A stretch of 64,000 bases of DNA from Bacteroides oleiciplenus YIT 12058 (GTDB lineage: Bacteria > Bacteroidota > Bacteroidia > Bacteroidales > Bacteroidaceae). The stretch is from assembly GCF_000315485.1 (NCBI RefSeq), contig NZ_JH992941.1, forward strand, positions 1,457,312-1,521,311, in the 5' to 3' direction. A program made the translations under genes and the position numbers. How positions within the stretch are numbered: the first letter of the stretch is position 1; every line of letters starts with the position of its first letter. Of the stretch, positions 1 to 7,979 are shown piece after piece. A model generated the notes under the pieces. That model was not told the DNA's origin. It did not search any database and was given only the letters and a program-made list of their open reading frames with translations.

Positions 1-1180
1 CTACTTTCAGGCTCTTGTTCAAAGGTAGTACATTTTGGTTGTTTTGCAGCAGTACGAGGCTTTCGCGTGCCATGCGCAGTGCCAGTTCGCGGTGCTCTTT
101 GCTGTCTACCACGCTGTAAGGAATCTGTGCCCAAGATACCAGTTCCGGATTGTCCATCTCGCCCAGTTCAAAGCGTGCTTTCATCAGGCGTTTCAGGGAG
201 ATGTCTATTTTTTTTTCATCAATTAACCCTGCTTTTACGGCTTGGGGCAGTGAAGCATAGCTTTCTCCACATTCTACGTCTGTTCCGGTCAGGACGGCTT
301 TGGCGGAGGCGTGTTCTTTATCCGGTTCCGTTTCGTGGGCGCCTTTGTTGAAGAAGTCGTTGATTGCCCAACAATCGGATACGATGATGCCGTCATAGGC
401 CCATTCGTCGCGGAGTATCTGCACCAGCAGGCGGTTGCTTCCGCAGCAAGGTTCACCTTCGAAGCGGTTGTAGGCGCACATCACTTCTTTGACATGCGCT
501 TTCTGAACGAGGTCTTTGAATGCTGGTAGATAAGTTTCCCACAAGTCGCGAGGGTCCACGTTTTCGGCATCGAAGCTGTGGCGGTTCCATTCGGGACCGG
601 AGTGCACGGCAAAGTGTTTGGCGCAGGCATGCAGTTTATCATATTTCCCTCCTTCGGGACCTTGCAGGCCGCGTACGACTGCCATACCCATTTGTCCGGT
701 CAGGTAAGGGTCTTCACCGTAAGTTTCCTGTCCCCGTCCCCAGCGTGGGTCGCGGAAGATGTTGACGTTGGGAGTCCACATCGTGAGTCCCTGGTAGCGT
801 TTCAGTCCACCTTCCTTGCTGAACTCTGCGGTCTTGGCACGGGCTTCGTCGGAGACTGCCGTGAATACGTCGTAGAGTAAATCGTTGTTGAAAGAGGCTC
901 CCATACCGATAGCTTGCGGAAATACGGTAGCCAGTCCGGCACGCCCCACTCCGTGCAGGGCTTCGTTCCACCAGTCGTAGGCTTTGATGCCCAGTCGGGG
1001 GATGGCGGGAGAGGTGTTTTGCATCAATGAGGCTTTCTCTTCCAGCGTCAGTCGGCCTACCAGGTCGGCGGCACGCTCTTCCGGCGTCAGTGCCGGATTC
1101 TTGTAAGGGGGTTGGGAACACGAGAGGAAGCATAGGCAAAGGCATCCGATCCCGGTAAGTAACTGAAATTTCTTTTTCAT
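1..1180 (-). CDS. GH3 family beta-glucosidase/beta-xylosidase-type lipoprotein (C-terminus outside window)
   Basis: The reading frame starts at the ATG ending at 1180 and runs open to the window edge, giving about 393 N-terminal residues. The N-terminus (MKKKFQ...LSCSQ) is a lipoprotein signal with its lipid-bearing Cys near residue 21. The GH3 barrel follows: AYDWWNEALHGVGR, the KHFAVHSGPE motif, and GIIVSDCWA, where Asp269 is the expected nucleophile. Bacteroides relatives of this type act as exo-beta-glucosidases or beta-xylosidases on oligosaccharides in the periplasm; the exact sugar cannot be told. The second alpha/beta domain and any Fn3-like domain lie beyond position 1. It stands alone, with no SusC/D pair beside it in the window. 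Confidence 0.9.
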   Translation of the reverse strand, partial: MKKKFQLLTGIGCLCLCFLSCSQPPYKNPALTPEERAADLVGRLTLEEKASLMQNTSPAIPRLGIKAYDWWNEALHGVGRAGLATVFPQAIGMGASFNNDLLYDVFTAVSDEARAKTAEFSKEGGLKRYQGLTMWTPNVNIFRDPRWGRGQETYGEDPYLTGQMGMAVVRGLQGPEGGKYDKLHACAKHFAVHSGPEWNRHSFDAENVDPRDLWETYLPAFKDLVQKAHVKEVMCAYNRFEGEPCCGSNRLLVQILRDEWAYDGIIVSDCWAINDFFNKGAHETEPDKEHASAKAVLTGTDVECGESYASLPQAVKAGLIDEKKIDISLKRLMKARFELGEMDNPELVSWAQIPYSVVDSKEHRELALRMARESLVLLQNNQNVLPLNKSLKV

Positions 1181-1239
1181 CGTATTAGTGCTTTTATTGT
1201 TATTAATAGACTTTTGTTTCGCCGCTTGAGTGGCGATTA

Positions 1240-1247
1240 CAAAAATA
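1240..1247 (-). promoter_or_regulatory. Candidate -7 box for the GH3 gene
   Basis: Read on the minus strand this is TATTTTTG, an exact TAnnTTTG match about 60 bp before the GH3 start codon. No good -33 TTTG lies at the usual 19-21 bp, so support is weak. Confidence 0.3.
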
Positions 1248-1341
1248 GGAAGAAAAAGAAACTCGGGGGAGAAATGTTATTTCAGATAGTTGAGTCTATG
1301 TTACAGATTTCTTTTGTATGTTACATCTTCTTTCGCTGAGG

Positions 1342-2571
1342 TTACATCGGGAGGGAAATAGCCTTTTCGCCCCTGATAAGTATTTTCTGTTCATCGTTCA
1401 GAGTTGTGGCAAACAGGTAAACCTCTCCACCTTCGGACAGTTTGAGGCGTTTTCGCAGTTCCGCCACAGAGGCGGGGAAGTTGCGAACCGTAATATTGGC
1501 TTTTCTGATGTCTCCCAATACGGCTTTTATTTCTTTCTTGTTCAGCGTGCATAGCCCTATTATCCGGAAACTCCTTCCGGGGAAGTTCTCTATCAGTTCG
1601 CCGGAAGTGTAGAGATGGCTGTTGGGGTGTAACTTCTCCACCTTATATATATGGGTGATGTTGCGGAAAGCACCCGCTTTGAGGATTGAAGCATTCGGTT
1701 CGTACAGATACTTGCCGGGGATATCCGCATATTTACCCGTACTTGACAACTCTTGGCCGCGTGTAAAGACGAACGATTGTCCGCTTCCCTGTCTGCTCTT
1801 TCCTTCTTTAGTAGTCAGGTTGATGCAATGAATGGGAATGTTTTCCGGTGCAACAGTGCCATGCCCCAGTATCAGCAACAGTTCTTTGCACTCGTTATTG
1901 ACGGAAACAATGTGTGCTTCCTGCACATGCTTCAAGTCTTGAATGGCCAGAGAAAGGTCGAGCATAGGAGAGAGCTTCACCATGACGTGCCGGGCCTTGG
2001 CAAGCAATAGTGCTTCCAGTTCCGCTACATCCGGTTCACAGTCGGCAATGGCGACGGTCTTTCCTCCGTGCCCGTCACGGCGGGCGGGGTCGATGAATAT
2101 CCAGTCTACGGGGGACATCTCTTGCAGATAAGAAACTCCGTCGGCGTTTACTACTTGAATATGGTTCAGCCCCAATAATGGGAAATTGTGTACGGCAATC
2201 CCGCACAGTGCTTCCTGACGTTCTACGTAAGTGGCTTGCCGGAACTTTGTTGAGAGGAAGGTGCAGTCTATTCCGAAACCTCCGGTGAGGTCGGTCAGTG
2301 TGCCGGATGAGGCTTCGGGGATGATGGATGCCTTATATTGTGCAGTTGCCTCCGAGGAACATTGTTCCAAGGACAGGTGGCGGGGATACAAAATACCGTC
2401 CATCGCATGCCATGACGGTATCTTCTCTGCCGCAGCCTGCCTGCCGGCTATCTGTATCAGTGCTGTGGGCATATCCACATCGGGATACTTTTGCGCCTGC
2501 AAAGCCAGACTACGTACATCGTCGTTGCGGTGCTCGCGGATAAAACGGAGGGTTTCGTCATTCAGTTCCAT
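1342..2571 (-). CDS. Class I SAM-dependent methyltransferase with THUMP-like C-terminal domain (PG_1098 type)
   Basis: The protein has 409 residues from the ATG at 2571 (MELNDETLRF). A start at 2613 is possible but would overlap the upstream gene, and the protein aligns naturally from MELND. Residues 94-102 (DLTGGFGID) form the SAM-binding glycine loop, and DPARRD at 161-166 resembles the catalytic motif IV of nucleic-acid methyltransferases. The remainder matches the ferredoxin-like/THUMP-like tail of the Porphyromonas PG_1098 family, so RNA is the likely substrate, though the modified base is not known to me. It lies 14 bp after the ATPase gene and may be co-transcribed with it. It has no signal peptide and should be cytoplasmic. 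Confidence 0.8.
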   Translation of the reverse strand: MELNDETLRFIREHRNDDVRSLALQAQKYPDVDMPTALIQIAGRQAAAEKIPSWHAMDGILYPRHLSLEQCSSEATAQYKASIIPEASSGTLTDLTGGFGIDCTFLSTKFRQATYVERQEALCGIAVHNFPLLGLNHIQVVNADGVSYLQEMSPVDWIFIDPARRDGHGGKTVAIADCEPDVAELEALLLAKARHVMVKLSPMLDLSLAIQDLKHVQEAHIVSVNNECKELLLILGHGTVAPENIPIHCINLTTKEGKSRQGSGQSFVFTRGQELSSTGKYADIPGKYLYEPNASILKAGAFRNITHIYKVEKLHPNSHLYTSGELIENFPGRSFRIIGLCTLNKKEIKAVLGDIRKANITVRNFPASVAELRKRLKLSEGGEVYLFATTLNDEQKILIRGEKAISLPM

Positions 2572-2584
2572 AAATCTTGCCGTT

Positions 2585-3715
2585 TTAGTAATTCCTTTGA
2601 AGCCATAATCCAAAGAAGCGGTCGTAAATCTGGTAAGAGTTTGCTTCCTGCGTGACGAAATCCTTCTCCAATAGTCCTTTTAGTGCCGATTGCACCGAAC
2701 TGGCGGACGGCAATTTATACTTCTTGATGAATGCTCCGGAAGTGATGGAATTTGCTTTTCCTTCTTTAGTGATGGCAATGAGTAGTTCTTTTTGCTTTTC
2801 GGGCATCCGGAAGAGGATTTCGGAATAAGTGTATTGAAATGAATCTATGATTTGGCAAATGGCTTCCTCTACCATCGGAATATCGGAGTTTCCGCCGGAG
2901 GGTGTCATGTCATAGAGCGTATGCAGCACTTTCTGCATGTACCAGGTAACGCCGTCGAAGTACTGGTATATGTCTTCTATAGCTTCTGTTGATATGGATT
3001 TACCGACTGCCTTGAAGTGCTTCCGGGCAAATTTAATGTACTCTTGCAAGGGTATGCTTTCCAGATGCATCATGGATACACTCTGATAGAAAGGGCGTGA
3101 TGCTGTCAGGAACATGTTTCCCATAATATGCCTTTGGCTTCCGGCAAAGATGAAGTGGGCGTTGTTGCAATGCTGCACATAGGTGCGCAGGATAGCTTCT
3201 ACATTGTCTTCTGCATAACTTGTGATTTGTTGGAACTCATCGATGGCTACAATGCAAGGCTTTTCAGCATGTTCCAGATAGTGGAATATTTCATCCAGCG
3301 TGACGTCCGGCGACTGAATGTCTCCCAAACCTATATTAAATGAAGGGTTACCGCTGAAGTCGAACGTCATGCTGGCTTGCAGCGATTTCATGCTTTCCCA
3401 AAAGGCTTGCATGGCTTTCTTTCCCGAAGGCTTTAGGGTTTCAAGAATTTCTTTGCTGAGAGAGAATACAAATTCGCGCAGTGATTTGGTTGCATAGATA
3501 TCAATAAAGAATGTATAGTATTCCTTTTGGATTTCTTTGCTTTGGAAACAATGCCGTATCAGTCCTGTCTTGCCCATTCTCCGTGTTGAGATTAAGGCAA
3601 CGTTATTGCCGTTGATGATTTGCTGGATAAGCATCTCACTCTCCGTCTTCCTGTCGCAGAAGTAGGCGGGAGATATGTATCCGTTCGTAATGAAGGGGTT
3701 TCGAACGATTCGCAT
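2585..3715 (-). CDS. AAA-type ATPase with C-terminal winged-helix region (archaeal-ATPase-like)
   Basis: This 376-residue cytoplasmic protein has a Walker A loop, STRRMGKT (residues 43-50), and a Walker B, CIVAIDEF, with Asp159 and Glu160. The last 90 residues look like a winged helix (KEGKANSITSGAFIKKYKL, then ASSVQSALKGLLEKDFV). The N-terminal NPFITNGYISPAYFCDRKTE is the usual opening of this Bacteroidetes ATPase family. Members are often called predicted AAA+ ATPases and have no agreed function; DNA binding is inferred from the C-terminus only. An A+T-rich repeat (3735-3780, two copies of an AAAGATAAT-like string) lies just upstream of the start. The methyltransferase follows closely. Confidence 0.8.
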   Translation of the reverse strand: MRIVRNPFITNGYISPAYFCDRKTESEMLIQQIINGNNVALISTRRMGKTGLIRHCFQSKEIQKEYYTFFIDIYATKSLREFVFSLSKEILETLKPSGKKAMQAFWESMKSLQASMTFDFSGNPSFNIGLGDIQSPDVTLDEIFHYLEHAEKPCIVAIDEFQQITSYAEDNVEAILRTYVQHCNNAHFIFAGSQRHIMGNMFLTASRPFYQSVSMMHLESIPLQEYIKFARKHFKAVGKSISTEAIEDIYQYFDGVTWYMQKVLHTLYDMTPSGGNSDIPMVEEAICQIIDSFQYTYSEILFRMPEKQKELLIAITKEGKANSITSGAFIKKYKLPSASSVQSALKGLLEKDFVTQEANSYQIYDRFFGLWLQRNY

Positions 3716-3790
3716 GGTTTCTTTACTTTATAGTGATTATGCAAAGATAATTATTATAAAGTAATAATGCAAAGATAATAATTGTTTTCC

Positions 3791-4948
3791 TTATGGCTGC
3801 ATTCCCGCCTTCCGGAGCATCTTCTCCATGATTTCCAAATCGGCGGTAACTTCTCCCTGCTGCAAGTATCTGTCCCGGTTGCGGGCAACTTTCCCGTAAA
3901 TCTCTTTAGCTTTCTCCGGTTGGTTATCATAATATAGGGCAAGCGCACACAACAGGCGTTGTTTGGAGGACATCATATTCTTATATCGAAGGGCATATCC
4001 CTTTAGTTTGTCTGTGTAAAGCCTTTCTATTTCTTCTTTTCTCCGGGCACCTATCAGTTCGAGGAATAGAAGCTCGCAAGAGATTTCCTTTACGAATAGT
4101 CCCGCTATCTCCCCTTCGTGCTGCATCAGCTCTCTGAAAGTCTTCTCTGCTGCTTCAAACTCCCCCCGGTCGATATACAACGAACCATAAGCGGCTTTGG
4201 CGGATACTTGGAAAGTATTACCATAATCTGTTATTTCATCATCCGTGAACCACGATTCCGGCATGTCTTTCAGTCTTGTGCCTGTCATGAGGGCTGCATT
4301 GATAGATAATTGTTGCGTCAGATACTTCCGGCTCTTCGGGTCTTTGTACATCAATATCAGGTTAAAAGCATCATTGGTGATGCCGGACATTTTCATTGGT
4401 ATGCCGTTCATCAGTGCCAGGAAGAAGCCGCAGATAAAGAAGAGCAGCAGAAACATGTGTAATGCTAGCGGTGCTTCGGGGAACATTATCCAGAGGACGA
4501 GAGCAATGATAGCCGTCAGCAGATTCATCAGTACACCGCCTGCGTTGTACCAGAAGTAGGGCATCTGCTTGTAAGGCCGATCCGGTGGAGAAAGCAGGCA
4601 TTGTCCGCCTGTTCCGGAGATGGAGAAGCGTTTGAAGCGGAATCGCCCTTTGTCCTTTATCAGTGTGATGTTGCCCACACGGAAAGATACGAACCGGTAA
4701 CCGGTGGCAAGTCCGAAGACCAGATGCCCCGCTTCGTGCAGGATGATTTGCACGAATACGGCAAGGATGAGGCAAACCATTGACAGGACACAGGACATCA
4801 ATAGGGTGGCTATTTGTACATTTCCCATTTTTCCTAAGAAGTCACTGACGGAAGTGCCTGTGAACATGACGATGCAGAACATCACTGCCCCGAAACCGAT
4901 GCATGCACCGAACAGGGTGGAAAGTATAAGTTTGAGAGCTTGTTTCAT
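3791..4948 (-). CDS. M50-type membrane metallopeptidase with C-terminal TPR-like helices
   Basis: The ATG at 4948 (MKQALKLIL) gives 385 residues; the longer open frame to 5056 has no signal-like start. HEAGH at residues 71-75 is the zinc site of site-2-protease-like enzymes, placed at the end of a hydrophobic helix as expected. Further membrane segments lie near residues 10-30, 48-72 and 130-185. A MNGIP...ITNDAFN stretch probably carries the third zinc ligand. Residues from about 240 to the end are helical and repeat-like (AKAAYGSLYIDRGEFEAAEKTFREL), suggesting TPRs in the cytoplasm. The substrate is unknown. It lies 62 bp after the dipeptidase gene on the same strand. Confidence 0.75.
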   Translation of the reverse strand: MKQALKLILSTLFGACIGFGAVMFCIVMFTGTSVSDFLGKMGNVQIATLLMSCVLSMVCLILAVFVQIILHEAGHLVFGLATGYRFVSFRVGNITLIKDKGRFRFKRFSISGTGGQCLLSPPDRPYKQMPYFWYNAGGVLMNLLTAIIALVLWIMFPEAPLALHMFLLLFFICGFFLALMNGIPMKMSGITNDAFNLILMYKDPKSRKYLTQQLSINAALMTGTRLKDMPESWFTDDEITDYGNTFQVSAKAAYGSLYIDRGEFEAAEKTFRELMQHEGEIAGLFVKEISCELLFLELIGARRKEEIERLYTDKLKGYALRYKNMMSSKQRLLCALALYYDNQPEKAKEIYGKVARNRDRYLQQGEVTADLEIMEKMLRKAGMQP

Positions 4949-5010
4949 AGTTGTTCCGGTATGAGTTTTTACCTTGTTTCTCCGCACAAATATAAGGAAT
5001 ATAGGGGATT

Positions 5011-5676
5011 TTACGGTATAACCCTGTATTTTTGTTTGGCTTCCTGACGGCTGCACCAGTTAAAGTGCCACCATTCGCTGGGCAGGGTACGGAAACCTGC
5101 GGTACGCATGACGGTGCGCAACAGTTGGCGGTTTTCTTGTTCCTGCTTCGTCATTTTCCCGCTTTGGACTAGGGCGGCTTCGTTCGTGATATGGGCTTCG
5201 GGACCCAGATGGTCTACTTTCGTACCCATCGGCAGAGGGACTCCCGCTTCATCCAGTATGCTGATGTCTACTGCCAGACCGTAGTTATGCAGTCCTCCGC
5301 CACGCGCCGGGTTGGAGACGTAGATATATTTGGAACTGCCTTTCACCACGTTCCACATCTTTTGCTGTACGCTCATGGGGCGGGCGGCGTCGTAAACAAT
5401 CAGGCTATAGCGGGGATGCCGCTTCTTTAATTCCTGTTGTGCCCGCAGCAACCCTTTCAGGGCGTCGGGATGCAGATAAGCTTCGTATAAATCTTCGTAT
5501 AACACCCGCCCGGTGAAGTTGTCGGCACGAGTGTACATTAGGTCGATGGCAATGGTGCTATCCGCTTCAGCAATGTTTACGAAACCGAGACTTTCCATGT
5601 GGTGGGCAGTCTGGCTTTGTTGCGCTGCAAGGGGGATGAACCAAAAGGTTATTAAAAGATAAAATAGACGTCTCAT
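5011..5676 (-). CDS. D-alanyl-D-alanine dipeptidase, VanX/DdpX-like (M15D)
   Basis: The product has 221 residues with a cleavable signal peptide (MRRLFYLLITFWFIPLAAQ). It keeps the VanX zinc and catalytic pattern: YDAARP near 95-100, H130 and D137 in HNYGLAVDIS, and E201/H204 in EWWHFNW. Enzymes of this family hydrolyse D-Ala-D-Ala dipeptide. A secreted copy with no van operon around it fits peptidoglycan fragment recycling or nutrition better than glycopeptide resistance. It is divergent from the catalase gene, sharing a 159-bp intergenic region. Confidence 0.9.
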   Translation of the reverse strand: MRRLFYLLITFWFIPLAAQQSQTAHHMESLGFVNIAEADSTIAIDLMYTRADNFTGRVLYEDLYEAYLHPDALKGLLRAQQELKKRHPRYSLIVYDAARPMSVQQKMWNVVKGSSKYIYVSNPARGGGLHNYGLAVDISILDEAGVPLPMGTKVDHLGPEAHITNEAALVQSGKMTKQEQENRQLLRTVMRTAGFRTLPSEWWHFNWCSRQEAKQKYRVIP

Positions 5677-5739
5677 GCAATTCTTTTAGGGTTTGCAAAG
5701 ATACGAATTCTCAAGGAATTACCTATATTTGTGGGATAC

Positions 5740-5754
5740 ATAGATTTTATCTAT
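5740..5754 (+). promoter_or_regulatory. Candidate OxyR operator upstream of catalase
   Basis: ATAGATTTTATCTAT matches one arm of the OxyR consensus ATAGnTnnnAnCTAT at every defined base. A second, degenerate arm begins at 5761 (ATAGATTTTGTC), 21 bp on instead of the usual 22. The pair ends next to the -33 element of the catalase promoter, a position suited to activation. Bacteroides fragilis catalase is known to be OxyR-controlled. Confidence 0.65.
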
Positions 5755-5774
5755 CAGTGTATAGATTTTGTCGG

Positions 5775-5805
5775 TTGGAGATAAACTTAAGAAGGACTAC
5801 TTTTG
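5775..5805 (+). promoter_or_regulatory. Bacteroides-type promoter of the catalase gene
   Basis: TTG at 5775-5777 (-33), a 20-bp spacer, then TACTTTTG at 5798-5805 (-7, exact TAnnTTTG). Transcription would begin near 5812, leaving a leader of about 24 nt before the ATG at 5836. Confidence 0.7.
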
Positions 5806-5835
5806 TTACATAAATAATTCATTAAACAAAACCCC

Positions 5836-7302
5836 ATGGAAGAGAAAAAACTAACCGCTGCTAATGGTCGCCTCATCGCCGACAATCAGAACATCCAGAC
5901 AGCCGGGCAACGTGGTCCGGTCATGATGCAAGACCCCTGGTTTCTTGAGAAACTTGCCCACTTTGACCGTGAAGTAATCCCCGAAAGACGTATGCATGCC
6001 AAAGGCTCCGGTGCTTATGGTACGTTTACCGTGACACATGACATTACGAAGTACACCCGTGCCGCCATCTTCAGCGAAGTAGGCAAGCAGACGGAGTGCT
6101 TTGTCCGTTTCTCCACCGTAGCCGGTGAGCGTGGGGCTGCCGATGCCGAACGTGACATCCGCGGCTTTGCTATGAAGTTCTACACCGAAGAAGGTAACTG
6201 GGACTTGGTAGGAAACAATACCCCCGTATTCTTCCTGCGTGATCCGCTGAAATTCCCTGACCTGAACCACGCTGTCAAGCGTGATCCGCGCACCAATATG
6301 CGTAGTCCGAACAATAACTGGGACTTCTGGACCCTTTTGCCCGAATCTCTCCATCAGGTGACCATCACCATGAGCCCTCGCGGCATTCCTTATTCTTATC
6401 GCCATATGCATGGTTTCGGCAGTCATACCTACAGCTTCATCAATGCGGATAACAAACGCATCTGGGTGAAGTTCCACCTGCGCACCCTGCAAGGCATTAA
6501 AAACCTGACCGACCAGGAAGCCGAAGCCATCATTGCCAAAGACCGTGAATCGCATCAACGGGATTTGTACGAGAGCATCGAGAAAGGTGATTTCCCGAAG
6601 TGGAAGTTCCAGATTCAATTAATGACTGAGGAAGAAGCAGATCATTACCGCATCAATCCGTTCGACTTGACGAAGGTTTGGCCGCATAAAGATTTCCCGT
6701 TGCAGGACGTAGGCATCCTGGAGTTGAACCGTAACCCCGAGAACTACTTCGCCGAAGTGGAACAGGCTGCTTTCAACCCCCAGAATATCGTAGAAGGTAT
6801 CGGTTTCTCTCCCGACAAGATGCTACAAGGCCGCCTCTTCTCTTATGGCGATGCCCAACGCTATCGTCTGGGGGTAAACTCGGAACAGATTCCGGTGAAC
6901 AAACCCCGTTGCCCGTTCCACTCTTACCATCGTGACGGCTCTATGCGCGTAGACGGTAACTATGGCTCAGCTAAAAGTTATGAACCGAATAGTTATGGCG
7001 AATGGCAGGATTCTCCTGAGAAGAAAGAGCCGCCTTTGAAAGTTCATGGTGACGTCTATAATTACAACGAGCGTGAATATGATGATGATTACTACAGCCA
7101 GCCGGGCGACTTGTTCCGACTGATGCCTGCGGACGAGCAACAACTGTTGTTTGAAAACACTGCCCGCGCCATGGGTGATGCCGAACTCTTCATCAAGCAG
7201 CGCCACGTTCGCAACTGCTACAAGGCAGACCCGGCCTATGGCACAGGTGTAGCCAAAGCTTTGGGTATCGATTTGGATGCAGCTTTGAAAGAGACGCGAT
7301 AG
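5836..7302 (+). CDS. katB: Monofunctional heme catalase (small-subunit, clade 3 type)
   Basis: The 488-residue protein converts hydrogen peroxide to water and oxygen in the cytoplasm. The distal-pocket His54 sits in [12 protein letters not shown], and the [18 protein letters not shown] block carries the catalytic Asn. The proximal heme-ligating Tyr337 is in [14 protein letters not shown]. Length and lack of a C-terminal flavodoxin-like domain point to the small-subunit class. The symbol follows B. fragilis katB, which this gene resembles in type and in apparent OxyR control. It is a single-gene unit in an otherwise carbohydrate-centred region, helping this anaerobe survive oxygen exposure. 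Confidence 0.95.
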   Translation: MEEKKLTAANGRLIADNQNIQTAGQRGPVMMQDPWFLEKLAHFDREVIPERRMHAKGSGAYGTFTVTHDITKYTRAAIFSEVGKQTECFVRFSTVAGERGAADAERDIRGFAMKFYTEEGNWDLVGNNTPVFFLRDPLKFPDLNHAVKRDPRTNMRSPNNNWDFWTLLPESLHQVTITMSPRGIPYSYRHMHGFGSHTYSFINADNKRIWVKFHLRTLQGIKNLTDQEAEAIIAKDRESHQRDLYESIEKGDFPKWKFQIQLMTEEEADHYRINPFDLTKVWPHKDFPLQDVGILELNRNPENYFAEVEQAAFNPQNIVEGIGFSPDKMLQGRLFSYGDAQRYRLGVNSEQIPVNKPRCPFHSYHRDGSMRVDGNYGSAKSYEPNSYGEWQDSPEKKEPPLKVHGDVYNYNEREYDDDYYSQPGDLFRLMPADEQQLLFENTARAMGDAELFIKQRHVRNCYKADPAYGTGVAKALGIDLDAALKETR

Positions 7303-7434
7303 GTATGAATTGTCTTTTGATGAATGACAGGTTATAACTATCAATTCTAAATACGTTTTTTGTCATACTTTGCCTACATCCTACACCAATGCCCGCTTTC
7401 TATTGATTGTCAATTAGATATCGGAGATGTAAAA

Positions 7435-7472
7435 GGGTGTAGGCAGATGTATGAAATCTTCTGCCTACACCC
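7435..7472. repeat. Hairpin with 13-bp perfect stem
   Basis: GGGTGTAGGCAGA (7435-7447) and its exact complement TCTGCCTACACCC (7460-7472) enclose a 12-nt loop. A related string (GCCTACATCCTACACC, 7372-7387) occurs 50 bp upstream. No T-run follows, so it is not a canonical intrinsic terminator. It may still end transcription or be a dispersed intergenic repeat. Confidence 0.6.
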
Positions 7473-7760
7473 CGAAACATGCCTTGAAGTGCATGGATTA
7501 CTCTGTAACTTCTTTATTATCAGCTATTGTGGATGCTTTATGTGCATCTTGCCAGTTTATGTGCAAATATCCCTTTTTCTCAAGTAAATAGAGGATATTT
7601 ATCCCTTTCTTCTTCGAAAACTCAGTAAACAGTGGCAACTTTTTACGATATGCGTGTTTAAAGAGGGCAATTCTCCGTTACTAATCCCCCATTGTCCCTT
7701 TCCTTTTCCCCTTTTGCTTTAAAGAAAATGATGTTATGCCATAGGCAAAACCTCGTTTTT

Positions 7761-7831
7761 CAATTGCGGGCTGTCCGGTTTCCAGTTGCGGGCCGTACAG
7801 CCCCCAAGTGGAAACTGTACGTCCCGCAATT
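7761..7831. repeat. Cluster of direct and inverted TTGCGGG repeats, 22-bp spacing
   Basis: CAATTGCGGG at 7761 and CAGTTGCGGG at 7783 are 22 bp apart. The second unit, CAGTTGCGGGCCGTACAG (7783-7800), faces CTGTACGTCCCGCAATTG (7814-7831), its complement with two mismatches, across a 13-bp spacer. The resulting hairpin is more GC-rich than the AT-rich surroundings and resembles a dispersed intergenic element; that identity is inferred, not shown. Confidence 0.6.
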
Positions 7832-7979
7832 GGAGGACGAAGTTTTGTTACTGGCAAAAGGATAAAAACAATAAGGCAGAGTATAGTTTTCAACCTATCC
7901 TATTTGAATCTTTGTTGTTGTATTGGGATGATAATGAAGCAGGATATTCCAATAAGAGCACTTGGTGGAAGTAAAGGAA

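Larger units (their letters stand above)
7303..7979. other. 677-bp non-coding region between catalase and a convergent GH2 gene
   Basis: No open frame here resembles a protein. The short ones (for example 7360-7587 and 7786-7993) have no start context, signal or family resemblance. The region holds a long hairpin at 7435-7472 and a GC-richer inverted-repeat cluster at 7761-7831, listed separately. As both flanking genes read into it, it is expected to hold terminators. Confidence 0.6.

Noticed and set aside
5011..5676. Vancomycin-resistance gene vanX
   Set aside because: The enzyme family matches, but there is no vanH, vanA-type ligase or regulator nearby and the protein is secreted; a general dipeptidase is more likely.
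1..5676. Defence or mobile island suggested by the AAA ATPase at 2585
   Set aside because: No nuclease, integrase, repeat or toxin partner is present; neighbours are ordinary chromosomal genes.
5851..6618. 255-codon open frame on the minus strand
   Set aside because: It is antisense to the catalase gene, a well-conserved enzyme; a shadow of its codon bias.
7360..7587. Small plus-strand open frame after catalase
   Set aside because: No start context, Cys-rich low-information translation, and it overlaps the hairpin at 7435-7472.
7761..7831. CRISPR array
   Set aside because: Only three units, spacing of one repeat length with no unique spacers, and no cas genes.
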